DNA of 64,000 bases from Thamnaconus septentrionalis. Its lineage: Eukaryota; Chordata; Actinopteri; Tetraodontiformes; Monacanthidae. Below the pieces are notes generated by a model. The model saw nothing but the letters and a program-made list of their open reading frames with translations, made no database searches and was not told the DNA's origin. How positions within the stretch are numbered: position 1 is the stretch's first letter; the number at the start of each line of letters is the position of its first letter. Made by a program: the position numbers and the translations under genes. The stretch spans positions 5,465,989-5,529,988 of the forward strand of contig CM020515.1 in the NCBI GenBank assembly GCA_009823395.1, written 5' to 3'. This document shows positions 44,701 to 57,996 of the stretch, in pieces.

Positions 44701-47700
44701 CAAGGAAAAGAAATACATTCATCTACTTTTTTTTTTGCCAAATAAATGAAATGTAGAAGCCTGCAAGAAGTATGAAAACACAAGAGGTAAGCAGATTTTT
44801 CAGGTGCCTGTATTGATCTTGAGTATTTATTTTTCTGGCGACTTTTTACTTCCTACATCTGTTCACAAGTATCTGTACTTTCTACTCCTTACATTGGAAA
44901 AACATGCTAATTTTTTTTTGTGTTTAAAAGATCCTAATTCTGTTCAAAGTAATTCACTTACTGTTAAAGTTACTTGAAGAGGAGCTATTCAAACAATGCC
45001 GTTGTGTAGTTCAATATGAAAGTGAAAGAGTACCTCAGCTTTGGGGTCACTATTCAGTGTGTTTTCAGTAGAAATGCGGAAATGAAAGAAGAATAGAATA
45101 ATATATAATATACATATATGTTATTGATATTAAGACTCAACATCTAATAATGGCTCACTGGTCATAACTATTACTCATTACTGTTTGGCTGTGTTGCAGT
45201 TTAAAATGAAAAAATAGAAATTGAGAGTAGCAAAACCTTTAAAAACAACCAGCAACTATTGTTACATTAATGGCCCATTTTTACTTTTTACTTACAGTAC
45301 ATTTAGAACATGTATGTTTTTTTGTTTTGTTTTTTATACAAGTATCGGTACTTTTACTGGAGAACAGAATGTAACTACTGTTGCCTCCTCTGGTTTTATT
45401 TGGCCGCAGCGTCAATTCACGGCGCTGGTTGAATGACGACGAGAGTCGAGGCTCACTTTGTAATCGTGGACGATTCGCTCGGAGACGGCTTTGTCCAGCA
45501 TCTTCTTGTACCACTCCTGCAGCCGCTTTGGCTTGGGGATCTTCTGGTCGGCCGGGTGACAGTAGAAGATGTAATCGTCCCCTTCGCTGGGCGGACAGGC
45601 CCAAATGTGACCCGTCGTAAACCTGGCAGAGGACAGACGGTGACAGTAGCGTTCATGATTTGAGTGAAATAAGTCAGTTTCTTTACATTTTTAGGAACAG
45701 AACATCAACGTCTGAGCACAACAAGGCCTGATCACTCACTTTACGCTGCACAAAAAGCACTAAAATGAATCCAGGAAGCTCAGCGGGGATGTGTGGACGC
45801 CTCTCTTACCCCATTCTCTTGACGTACTCCAGGTAGCCGAGCAGGATCTCGTGGTACACGGCCGTCCTGAGGTGTCGGGGTTTGAAGAAGTGCACGCTGT
45901 CCAGGTAGGAGATGTACACCCGCCTCTGGTTGGGCTGCGGGCAGTCCGAGCCGTACTCCTGGACGTGCATGCCGAAGAAGCACACCTCGGCCCCGTCGAC
46001 GTCCTCGAAGGCGAACAGGGCCTTCATCCTGTACGGGAAGGACTCGGACATCTCTCCGTTGTCCACGAACCTGCGTTGGGAGGCAAAGGAAGACGTTAGA
46101 CGCCGCCGATGTTTTCGACTTCAACAGCTGAGCGTAAACTGTCCAATTCCCTTTCATTGTACAACCAATACTCGGTCCAAAAGAAAACCGGAACGTAAAA
46201 GTCTGGAAAAATAAAGCGTGAGAGCCTTTGCAAGTAGCGCCACTTAGATTATTATTTTTTTTAAAGAACCATATTTACAATGAAGATGAGTGCAATAACT
46301 GCAGGATGTGAATGTGGTGCTGATGAATGTGATATGAGGGAGGGCTGGGCGATTTTGGACTTTCTGTATTTTCAATTTCAATTTTTTAGTAAAACTATAC
46401 TATAAACAAAACTTTGTCTTTATTTTTAAAGAAAAATCACAAACAAATGTTCCTATCGGGAATGAAGTGCAACTGAAAGATATTGTAAATCCTCCTTCTG
46501 TTTAGTGAAGTGACAACATTTCCAGTCTTCTTGACCAAACAAAGCTGAATCCATTGGGATTCATGAAGTGAGAACCTCACTTTCACCAAAGTCCACTTAA
46601 AAATGAGCAGGTTCTTCATAAACAAAGACAAACTTCCCTAATTTGTGAATTAAAGTGAAAACTTCAGAACCAAACACAAAAGAATCCCTGTGTGGATAAA
46701 GGGACAATCTTAACTGTCCAACTGTCAAACATCACTTTCAAAATAAAAGGTTTTTCTATCATCTTGAACAACAATGAATGAATAAAGTGCAAAACCTCCA
46801 CATTTTGGAAAAGATGCAGAGAGGTCGAAAGTATGCGAGAGGAAAATTGATTTTAAGAATTTCCCTATTTTAACATCATCTTGACTAAAAAAAATCTGAT
46901 TTTGATTTAAAATAGATTAATCGCACAGCCCTAGTGTGAGTGCTGTGTGGCATGAGTTTTTTTTAATATGATTTTATTAGTTATTGCTTTTTAATTCAAT
47001 TTATGGTATGCAGCGAAAGGAAGGCACTTTTTAATTTTGTTGTACTTCAATTCAGTTCAATTCAATTCAATTTAAGTCAAGTCAATATTTAGGTGTTTTA
47101 TTCTCTATCATTGGCAACAGGATGCATGACAATATTATATTATTATATCTTCTTTTCATTAGTTTTCATTTTCATGAATATAATAGTAAATGGGACCGAT
47201 GCTAATAGTGAAATCATCCATCTGTATTTTCATTGGTTCTTCTGATACGTTCCCCAAAAACATGCTGCGAAGACTAAAACACAAGGGCTCACTCACCTGG
47301 ACTTCATGCCCGGTTTGACCTCCACGACCTTGTCAGAGATGTGAACCACGCGGATGGTGACCTCCCCGGACTCTGGGTGGCTCTGCCGCTTCAGGTAGTC
47401 GTTGACCCGCGTCTCCAGGTAGCTTCCCAGCTTGGTCTGCGGGAGCCCTGCAGCGCGAAGGTGAGCGAGCGGGTGAGAAAGGCAGCGGCTTTGAGGGCCG
47501 CCGCGATAATCCTCCTCGGCAAATTAGGAAGGAAAGAGGAGAATTTTGCGGCGCGCATGGGGAGGGATTTAGGATTGAGGTCGATTTGCAGGATCGGCAA
47601 AGGGGTCGCGAAGAAGATGGAAAGATAAAGTGAAAGAAAAGGAGGCATGCAGGGCTGGAAAACACAGGCATCAAAAAAAAAAAAAAAATCACTCACTCTT

Positions 47701-50700
47701 GGCTGCATATTTGTTCTCCTTCCGCGTCTTATTGGACATTTTGAGGCAGTTGTCACACACAAAGCTGGTCGTTGAGGAGGCAGAGAGAAAACACATGAGC
47801 AATTAGTTCATGACCTTACACGAAAAAAAAACGCATTTCCACCATCTACGGAGATTTTTTCTTCCTTATTGACTCAATGTTTTTAGACCCATTCACGGTG
47901 CAGGAGGAGGAGAGCAGGCTTACCCCGACGGCCATATGGTTTCGTTATGCAGAACGCATATCTGGTGCATTTTACGACCACAGTCCAGACATTCCACGAG
48001 CCTGCGGCGCAGCGGAGAGAGAGAGAGAGAGAGAGAGGGAGAGATAACAGTGGGCGTTAATGAAGTCGCAGGTCTTATCATCTGTTATAGGCTATTCATC
48101 AAAAAATATTGGACAACTTTCAAAGTGTACGGTCTGAAAACGTCCTAATCACATTCGTGCAGTTTGATGCTCCAACAGCATCGTGGTCTTCAGGATAAAA
48201 ATCCATTTGAAGTCATAAAATACAACAGCACAAACCCAGCTTTCCTGTTTAAAGTTATACTGCCAGTGACATGGGTCACAAAGTCGATACAGAGAGTCTG
48301 TTGCGTAGCAAATGCTCCGTTAATATTGGGATCACTGTATGGATATCCTGTAGGTTGTTGAAGGCTGGTGTGGGCTTTAAGCTACCTTTCAGCTACCTTT
48401 CCGTTCTAGGTATATACATCCTTGGAAGCGACGCCTCAGATTCAAAATATAACAGTAAAGGTGTTCTTCAAAAATTCAGTTTTTCAGTGCAAATATCACT
48501 TATGTGTTGCCGCACACACAGGATTGGTGAGTTATTTGTTCATTCATTTGAAGGTTTTGTTCTATGATTCAAATCTGATTCAATTAAATGGTTCTTATGA
48601 AAGAGGATTGGGGCCACAAAAAAAAAAAAACACAGGAAGGATTTTTAAAAAAATTTTTCCATTTCGAGTTTTAAATCGAAATTTTAAGTTGAAATTTTTA
48701 TCCTGGACATTTTGATTTGAATTTCAAAATTTCGACTTGAATTTCAAAATTTCAACTTTATTCTGGAAATCTCAAGACACTGATTTTAATCTCAAAATGT
48801 TGACTTGAATCATGAAATTTCCACTTTAATCACAAAATTTCAATTTTAATCTCAAAATTTCGACTTTATTCTCGGAACTTTATTCTCAAAATTCTGGCTT
48901 TAATCTCAAGATTTCCACTTTAATCTTGAAATTTCAATTTTTTTTCACGAAATTTCAACTTTATTCTCAAAAAAAAAAACTCTCGAATTTTTTTTTTCCT
49001 CTTCTGGTGGCCCTAATCCTTTTCCGTACAATCAGTCCCGACACTGCCAAAGTAATTTAAAAATTCGGACACAGAGCTTCATGGAAGTTACTGATGGTAG
49101 AAGGTGAGATAACGTACAATTCAGGGTCTAGTGTGTCATTCTTCTTCCGCTCAAACTGACCTTTGTTGATGGACCTGCGAGAAACAATGGGAAACACTTT
49201 AGGGCTTGTGGAACAAGTCCACTCACACAGACTGATTCAATGGAGCTGCTACATAAGTTACTGTCATCAACACTACCTACTGCTGCTTTAACTACTTATA
49301 TCATCCAGCACAAATGTAAAGACTGTAATGACTTCTGAAGTGGAGCTGGTAAATCATAGGTTTTGATTTAACTACCAGTATAAGTATGAGTAAAGATAAA
49401 CAATCCAAACTAAATTACGGCTAAATTACACAACATGTCTGTATAAAGCAATCAAAAACTGGAGTAAATCTTCAATCTAAAACTTTGAAGTACCAGTACC
49501 AGATTGAAATATAATATTCTATATATATTACATTAGGTCAACTGTTGAAAATAAAAGAAAACCTTTCTAAACTGGCAAAAGAAATTGCGCCGGTTGTGTT
49601 CATTGACACCACTGATCCTACTTGCTCAATTGAACGGATACTTACGTCTGAGGCTGGGAGGGGTCATCTCCCAGGGAAACACTCTCACCCTGGATTTCGT
49701 TGAAACACTTCTCACAGAAGTGGTACCTGTCAGCAAGAAGCCCATATTTTGGTGAACTACACGTTCGCCATCAGCACAGCCAATCACAGAGAGGGCACGA
49801 AGAAGCAGCCACCAATCAGGGCAGGGCAGGGCAGGGCAGGGCAGGCCGCACACGCAGGAGGAGGCAGAGGGCAAGGTGGGTCGTCGCCAGGAGGAAGCAG
49901 CCAATCGTGATGCAGGGTTTTTGTGTTGGGTGGGCGTTTTGATTTTGCGCGTAAATTGTTGGTTTTTTTTGGAGTAGATGATTGGTCACACCAAAACAGG
50001 CCAATGCAGACATCACAAGCGTTAAAAAAAAAAAAAAAAAAAGGAAGGAGAGAAGGGGAGGGGGGATGAAGAGGGGGAGGGAAGGTCAAAAAAAAAAAAA
50101 AGAACAAAAAAAAAGAAGAGGAAGCGTGAAATAAATTGTTACAGGTCAGACGATGGGAGGAGGGGACAGAGAGGGGGAGGAGGAGGGACAAAGAGGACGG
50201 ACAGGATGTGAACAACAACCAACAGAGGACAGAGAGCCAAGGCAAAGCAAAGATTAGCGTCAAACGTCCAGTGGTAAACAACAACAACAACAACAACAAC
50301 AACATTACAGCAACATGAGAGACCACTAGGAGCTGTGGAGGAGGGGGCGGGGGTGAGGATACGAGTCTCTGCACATGAAAAGGGAGGATGAGGTAAAATA
50401 AATCGATAAATAAATAAATCAAAATAAAGCAACAGAGACCCATCATCCTTTCAGCTCATTTATAAAGTGGAGGCCTTCCTTCTAGTGGTGCCAATCAGTT
50501 CCCCTCCCCCACCAACCACCCACTACCAAGTTTGATTTTCCATCGTGAGCCGCGGATGCAAATTCCATCAACACTGGACACGACAGACTCAAGGACCCGC
50601 TGAAGGCAGGAGCCCACTTTATGAATGACAACGTAAAAAAATTAAAACAGGCGACATACAAACATGGCGCCAGGGGGGTTAAAAAAAGGTTAAAGCCAAA

Positions 50701-53700
50701 TTAAAGCTCATCTGCGATTGCGGTGATCGATTGCTTTTGCTTTGCTAGAAGCGTGGCATCGGAGATCAACACACATCATGTGACAAGCTGAAGCCAGCGG
50801 CCGTCTCTCATCACTTTGCACAGCGTTTGTGGCTGACACTTAGAAAAAAATGATTGTCTTATATGTACTGTATATATGTATATTTCAATGCTACTGGTCT
50901 GTGTTCAGTGTGCTTTGGTGTGCCTGCGGTACGTACCTGTTCTGGTAGCTAAAGTACGCAGCGTCACGCTGGATGGTGCATAACTGTTTTCCGTAGCAGC
51001 ATAGGGTTTGGGGGGAAAACTCAAACTGCAGAAATGAAGGAAAGGGCGAAAAGATTAAGTCGGCAGGAGAACTGAGCAAGAACTGTTAAAACAAAACAAA
51101 CAAACAAACTAACAAATAAATAAATAAATAAATAAAAATAACACCCCTGGAAAGTCATTCAGACACCACACAACCACCACACATCATTGGTTATTAGGTT
51201 ATAACCAATAGAAAAAAAACAATATATATGATGGTCATATATACCTGGAACAAGTTACTTTTAAACAACTTTTTTTTTCTTCTTTTTTTACAAGTTGAAA
51301 TGTGACCCATTAGAAGTCAACTTAAAGTCAGAGGATAAATGTTTAGGGTGTTTTTACTGTTCACCAATGTAAAAATGGGTCACATTGGACCCTCAACATT
51401 ATTATTATTAGGGTATATTCTTAGGGTTAAATAATGTGTTCCTTACACATTTTTCATTCCACAATGTAGGTTCTCAGGAGAAATCGCCGCTTGTCAATTA
51501 ATCATTAATTGATCGATAAGTTCAATCGATCAACTAACGATAATGAATTAATCGATAATTTGCATGCCTATTGGTTATAATGCTAAATTAGGCTCCATGC
51601 TAAATTCCGCTACTGGCTGGGCGTGTCGCAAGTGTCACACTTGGAGAAGACTACGTTCAATACGTTGAGTGTGTTGACTATGAGACGCATGCAAAACTGC
51701 TGTCGTTAGCTGTAGCGAGCAAGTAGCAACCAGTCTGAACAAACACATGCCCCTCTCATTCATATAAATGTATATTTAAAAAAAACAAAAAAATCCAATG
51801 TCTCAGACCAGAGAATTCAGACGGAGACAATCAAAGGATGCGCTCTGCACTCACCTTTCTCCCACAACAGTATCCCAGGCCCTGCATGACAGGGTCGATC
51901 TCCGTCTCGAACACCTCGGCCAGCTTGGAGCAGTACTTGTAGACGCGGGACGTCTTGCGGTTGTACAGCCAGGCGTTGTTGAACATCAGCCAGATGTCCT
52001 CCACGTACTGCCACGGCTCCTGGTACTGCCCCGTGTCCAGCTTCCTCTTGATGGTGGACAGGTCCATGGGGTTCTTCACGATGTCAAAGTAGTCCTGTCG
52101 TCGCAGAAGTGGAGGGTTGGGGGTGCGGCGTCCGGTAGGGCGGGGCGAGAGAGGGGGCGGGGCAGTCCGAAGGCAGACAAGAGGAGATGTTGAGGAGGTG
52201 GAGGTGGCGTGGCGAGAGTGGCGAGCGGGCGGGGCCGGAGGTGGGAGAGAAGAGGGTGCAGGGGGACAATGTTGTTGAGCGCTGCAGAAAAGAAGGTTCG
52301 CGTGCAAACAAGAGAGACATGACAGTTTCTGCCCTCCGGCTCTCCGTTTTGCACCCCTCAGCCGCCGGTCTGTGGCGTGAGACAGAGGACCGTGAATGCA
52401 TCGCAAGGCGTTCACGGTCCTCTGGCAGCCACAGTCAAAAAAAATAAATTCTGACTAAAAAAAAAAAAAAACGGGCCTAAAATTGATCTTAAAAATGGTC
52501 TTAAACACTTATGATGCGTTTAGGGTCTAGAAGCTGCTTGGGTCGATGCTACCGACTGAAAGGAAGCAAAAGCTTTCGGGTGATCAGGGTGCAAAACCAA
52601 GAAAAACAGAGCAGCGGCAACAAGAGGTCACATTTGCTTGACTTTTTTTTCTTCTTTTTCTTAAAGCAACAAAGCATCGGCGTGGGGCCTTTAACAGAGC
52701 CAGCAGCATGAGAGGCCACAGGATCACAGAGCTCAAACCCAACGGTGCCCAGGCAAGGCAAGAGGCCAGAGGGACTGGATTGGATTGGATTGGATTGACT
52801 GACTGACACCAACACCACAGTGTGTCAATCGGCTAAAGTGACAAATTCAAGTTGCGGCATTAAAAAACAACAACATTCAAATTGACAAGCTGCCTGCTTA
52901 TGCAGCAAGGTTATTTCTCTTCTTTGTTGACGAGTAGGAAGGATTTGGGTTTCTTAATTTTAGCTATTATTTAAAAAAAAAAAGAAAAAAAGTTTGTCAT
53001 ACATCCGGTGCCAAATGCTGGTTAGGGCAAGGCCAGCAATGTACAGGAGCATGTTGAAAAAATATATAGTAATTTAAAGTTTCTTTTTTCTTAAAAAAAT
53101 ATATATCAAGAAATCATCCTTGATTTGTAACTAATAATTTTGTACTACTCTTAATCGCGTCATAGTAAAACCAAATCTTATAATAATAACATGGCAGTGA
53201 TGCCATCAGGATGATAATTGAGCAATTTTCAACACCGTGAGGGTAAAGTAGTGTTCCGGCTCTGCACACTGCCTGCCTGAGCACCGTCGCACTACTGCTG
53301 GTTAGGAACTGAACTAGAAAGCTAGCGATGGATGGACACAACACAAATCATGATGCAAAGCAAGTCCTACATTATGCGGAGAGGAGGGTGGAAAAAACAC
53401 TAAATTAAATCAATAAATGAAAGCAATGGGCTCCTCAACTGTTTTTTATTTAGGGTTTTGGAATGATGTTATGTAATTGGAGCAAAGATCACTACCAATT
53501 TTGCAATTAAACAGCCAATATTCAATATCGTTTGCTGTCATATTTGAGAGTTTGACTTTTTTTTTTTTAAGCAAAGTTTTTCACGAGAGCCATTGCTTTG
53601 ATTTATAAATGACAAGCACGCTCTCACACAAACGCTTCTGAAATTTGTTTCCGACATGCAATGTTTGAAATATCAGCTACAGGACTAGAAAAAACAAAAC

Positions 53701-54144
53701 AGAAATGGATACGCGTGAACAAATTGAAATAAATATGGCAGCTATGGCAGGAGAGACAAATGATTGAGCATGGAAAAAAAGGGCGAAAATGAAATAAAAT
53801 AAAATTAAAGCTACATTTTTTTTTTTTTTTTGAAAGAAAGTGAAGCAAAATGGCAGCCAGTGCAGTCCCTTACCAGGTTAGTTTTGTTACTAGTTCGAAT
53901 ACGTACGGGTATTCCCAGTAACTGGGGATCCACCGGCTGGCGAAAAGGAAGGGACTCTGGGTCCTGCCGGTACAAAGCCTCCAGCGTGGGCATCAGAGCC
54001 TGACGCAGCTCCTCCGGCTTGAAGACTGACAAGAAGCAAGAACAAGGTTAGCTATATTTCCCCCCCAACAATTGTTTTCTTCTTTACCTGGCAACCCGGT
54101 CAGAGGGACGCTTGAAGGAGCTCTCAGACTTTGTCCAAACACAT

Positions 54145-54179
<35 letters not shown>

Positions 54180-57100
54180 TTTCAGGATCCACATGCAATC
54201 ACACAATGCAAGCAATGTCAAAAATGGAACTGATAAAGCCTGACGCAACTCTTTCTCAATTTAATGGTAAAGCAGATGTGTGTTAACGCAGAGCCAAGCG
54301 AAAAGCCTGCAAGAGAAACTTCTTTGTTTTTTGAAATTGTAAAACGGACAGGCCTGCACAGAGAGCAGAATTAAAGGTTTTTGAAAGTGTATCTTTAGCC
54401 CTGGTATCCTTTTTTGAAGCATGTACCAATTGGATGTATTGGAAAATTCAATTGTCGAAAACTTTGACACCGCTTCAATTATGAGTGAGTCAAACAGTTC
54501 ACAAGAACAGTGAACAAACAAGAACCCGAGGTGTCACAAAGGGCCATTGGAAATCTAGGTGATGAAGCAGACATGAACCTCTAAGCTGGTCCACCATTGG
54601 TAATAAAAAGCAAACTTGAATTGCTTTATTCACAAGACTCACTTTTCTTCTTGCTCTGCGCGTTGGCTGGGGAGCTTTGGGAGCCTGCCGACCCCTCGTC
54701 TTCCTCCTTGGGCTCCTTCTTCACCTCCGGCTTCTTGTCCTCGCCGGCAGTGGCCGACGAAGACGCCGAGGAGGACGGCCGTGTCCATGGGCTCGCCTTT
54801 GCAGCCGTCCCCCGAAGGCTTCTCTTGCTTTATATGAGAGCAAACCTGCCGATATTGGGATATTCAGGTTGTGCAGCTTTATGAGCAACAAGATTTAAAG
54901 CCCTAAGTTGACAGCGAGGTGCAGAGAGATCAAAAGTGATATTTTGATCAGTAGAAGAATGAGTCCAACCGTCAATCTCACCTCTGGTTTTTCCTCCTTC
55001 TTGACTTCAGGGTGACCCTTGCCCATTTTTCCCTTGACATCATCTTGGCTGTCGCCCGCCTCGTCTTCCTCCTCCTGCTGCTGCTGCTGCTTCTTCGCCT
55101 CCCCTTTGCCATCTTCCTGGCAGGGGGTGGGGCCGTCTGTCTGAGAGAGCTGCGAGCTGGGATCAGCGCTGCTGTTGACCGAGGCTGGAGACGACACCGG
55201 ACCGTCTGACGTCAGGGAGGGCTTTGGAGACACCTGCGGGACAAAGACGGAGGGCGGAAAAACGTCACTTCAAAATCACACCGATTTCTTTGTGGGGCTC
55301 AGTTGGAAGAGCTGGTCGTCACATGACCGAACGGCTTTGACTGTCCACATTTCCAAGTGTCCTTGTGCAAAACACAGAACCCTCAATGTGTTTGGCAGCA
55401 GTCACCCATTGGTGTGTGAATTGATGCCTGAACTAGGGATTCAAATGATCGATTAATTCTTTAATTGTTAGTTAATTGACCTCATCGATCTAATTGTTAA
55501 GCGGCAATTTTTCCTGAGAACCTAAATTTCACAATGAAAAATGTTTAAGGAACACATTATTTAACCCTTAAATAATGTTGAGGGTGCAATGTGACCCATT
55601 TTTACATTAGAGAACAGTAAAATACCCTAAACATTTATCCTCTGACTTTAAGTTGACTTCTAATGGGTCACATTTCAACGTTTTTTGTTGTTGTTTTTTT
55701 TAAGTAACTTATAGAGATACTTTACCTTTTACAAGTAAAAAGTAAAGTAACTTCTTCTAGGTATATTACGACCATCACAGTATCTCCAGGTGAATTGCTC
55801 TTTCCTGCCACAACACCGTTATAGTGACATTAACTAGCCGTGTAAAAAATGTTCAATTAATTGCGACTAATTGAATTTAATCGATTAAATTCTTAATTGA
55901 CAATTAATCGATTAATCGTTAACATCCTTAGCGTGAACGGGTTTGAAGTGCGTCGGCCGTCGTGAAGGAGCTTTCAACGCCAATATGAAGACTTGTTGCA
56001 CAGACAAATAGAGTGGATAAGAGTGGTATCTCTTTTGGCCAGTCATAAGGCACACGGCTTCACCAGTGAAGGGAGCATGGCCAGCAGGTTGGTTGGACAG
56101 TGGTTGGAAATGCATTTTGTACAGAACACTAATGGCAGCAACCTGGAGCCATGGTCCGCTCCGATTACTTCCAAGGGGGCTTAGATAAGTGGGTGGGGCA
56201 CTCAACCAGCTGACTTGTCATTTGTAGATAGCGGTTATTTCTTTTTGATAGGTGTTAAGTGAATCTGTCGGCGAGGCTTTGGAACCACTGTAACTGTCTT
56301 CATGCTACCACTTTTGAGCCGAGCTAGTCAGTACTTCTTTACTGGATAGATGAGCTAGAGGTAGATGTCTGGGGCCAGGATGCAGATTTCCCTTTCAAAA
56401 TCTACAGAGTTGTTCCAACTCTGCATATACTCCTCAGAAGACATGTGGCGCTGTGTCCTGGTCTGGATCCAAACCATCAGAGGGATATAAGATTGTTGCT
56501 GGACACGGTGAAAGCGGGTGCGAAGCGGGGATTTGGGGTGTGAGGCAACACTGAAGCCTTGCAAACCCAGAAGGGATCTGATCCGGGTTCAGGGTCTTTG
56601 TCTGATTTGAGACGCTTCAAGGAGCTGTCAATGATACTTGTATGTGCAAGCGCTGGTTCCAATGCCGGCCGGAAGCAAGTGGCTCAATGAGTGGAGCTCA
56701 GGCATTTTCCATCGTGAAGACGGTATTTCTCTGCAAGAGCCTCCAGGAACACTTTTGCTTTTTTCCTGTGCAGCTCCAATGAGGAGCTTCAGGGAGGACA
56801 AGGTTACTGCAACGTATCACACAGTGCAGCAGCTCCAGGTTCTGGGTTTCTTTTTGATCTTTCAGCGCATCACCATAGATGGAGATACCCTATTGGCGCG
56901 AAGATGTTCGACACCATGTCTTTGTCACGCAGTCTGTGTCTGTGAGGGTCCGACCTTTGGAGGTTCCCTCCAGTTTTCAAAGCAGTTGGACGTAGGGTAC
57001 AGCGGATACTGGCTAATTTGCGCAGTACTGTAGGAGTACGCGCAATCATGCAATCAATCCTCACCTGAAAGCATCAGATGACTCACAGCAGATGGGGTTT

Positions 57101-57956
57101 GGGGCCACTCGGTTAAAGGTGTGGTGACCAGTGAAGCATACACAGTATATTCAGTTGTTTGGTGTTGGTGTCAGATGTTAAACTGTTGAATTGATGTGGC
57201 TGAACGTGGCTGAATGTGGCAGACAGTTTTTTTTTTTTTATTACAAGGTATTTGCCCTTGGCACACATTTAGAGAAAGCCTGGGCTAAAAGGACAATTAA
57301 GTCTGTTGTTCTTTTATTTTATTGACTCCTTTATTTATGTGTTAACCTACAGTGAATTGTGGCGTTATCTACAGGAAGTGAATGTTAGAATTTAGTTTTT
57401 GCGGAGTTTTATAATCCCGATAGGGATGGGTCCTATTTGGACATAACACAATAATAAATTCAATTTATTCATTCATTCATTCATACAGGCAGCCAAAAAT
57501 AATGTATACACACATCAATCTACCTTTATCCTTAAGTATCTACTGTATATGAATAGAAGTACTCATAAAAATTAAATATTTATGCAAGGTTTTCTTTTCC
57601 TGATGTGTGTATACATTATTTTGGCTGACTGTATATTGTAGGACTTCCTTAAAGAGGAACGAGGAGAAGGAAGCAAGTGCATCACTTAACCCGTGTTCAA
57701 GTGTCGGTGTACACACGTAATAAAGTGTTGATTTACTCACTGGAGTCTGAGGCAGCTGCATTGGCACATGGGCGTTCTGGGTAGGCAACAAAGAGGCCTG
57801 AGGTGGTTGGGGGCCGGCGGGGGGCACCCCTGCTTGGTTCAGCTGTGGATGCTGACCGCTTTTGTCCGCGTTCGCCCCCTTCCCCTTCCCCTTTCCCTTC
57901 CCCAGCTGCTGCTGCTGCTGCTGGTGTTGCTGTTGCTGCTGCTGCTGCAGAGAATC

Positions 57957-57996
<40 letters not shown>

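Larger units (their letters stand above)
42863..47447 (-). other. ep300: EP300 HAT catalytic domain exons
   Basis: Exons 47447-47297, 46070-45810, 45622-45457, 44676-44509, 44410-44249 and 43144-42863. Acetyl-CoA and lysine tunnel motifs are present: [77 protein letters not shown]. The lysine-rich autoinhibitory loop ([20 protein letters not shown]) is in exon 44410-44249. No break here, which argues against long-standing pseudogene decay. Confidence 0.95.
47697..51025 (-). other. ep300: EP300 RING/PHD exons
   Basis: Exons 51025-50937, 49726-49646, 49174-49118, 48001-47924 and 47764-47697 encode the Cys/His-rich module between bromodomain and [67 protein letters not shown] and [18 protein letters not shown]. 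Every exon is in phase. Confidence 0.93.
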
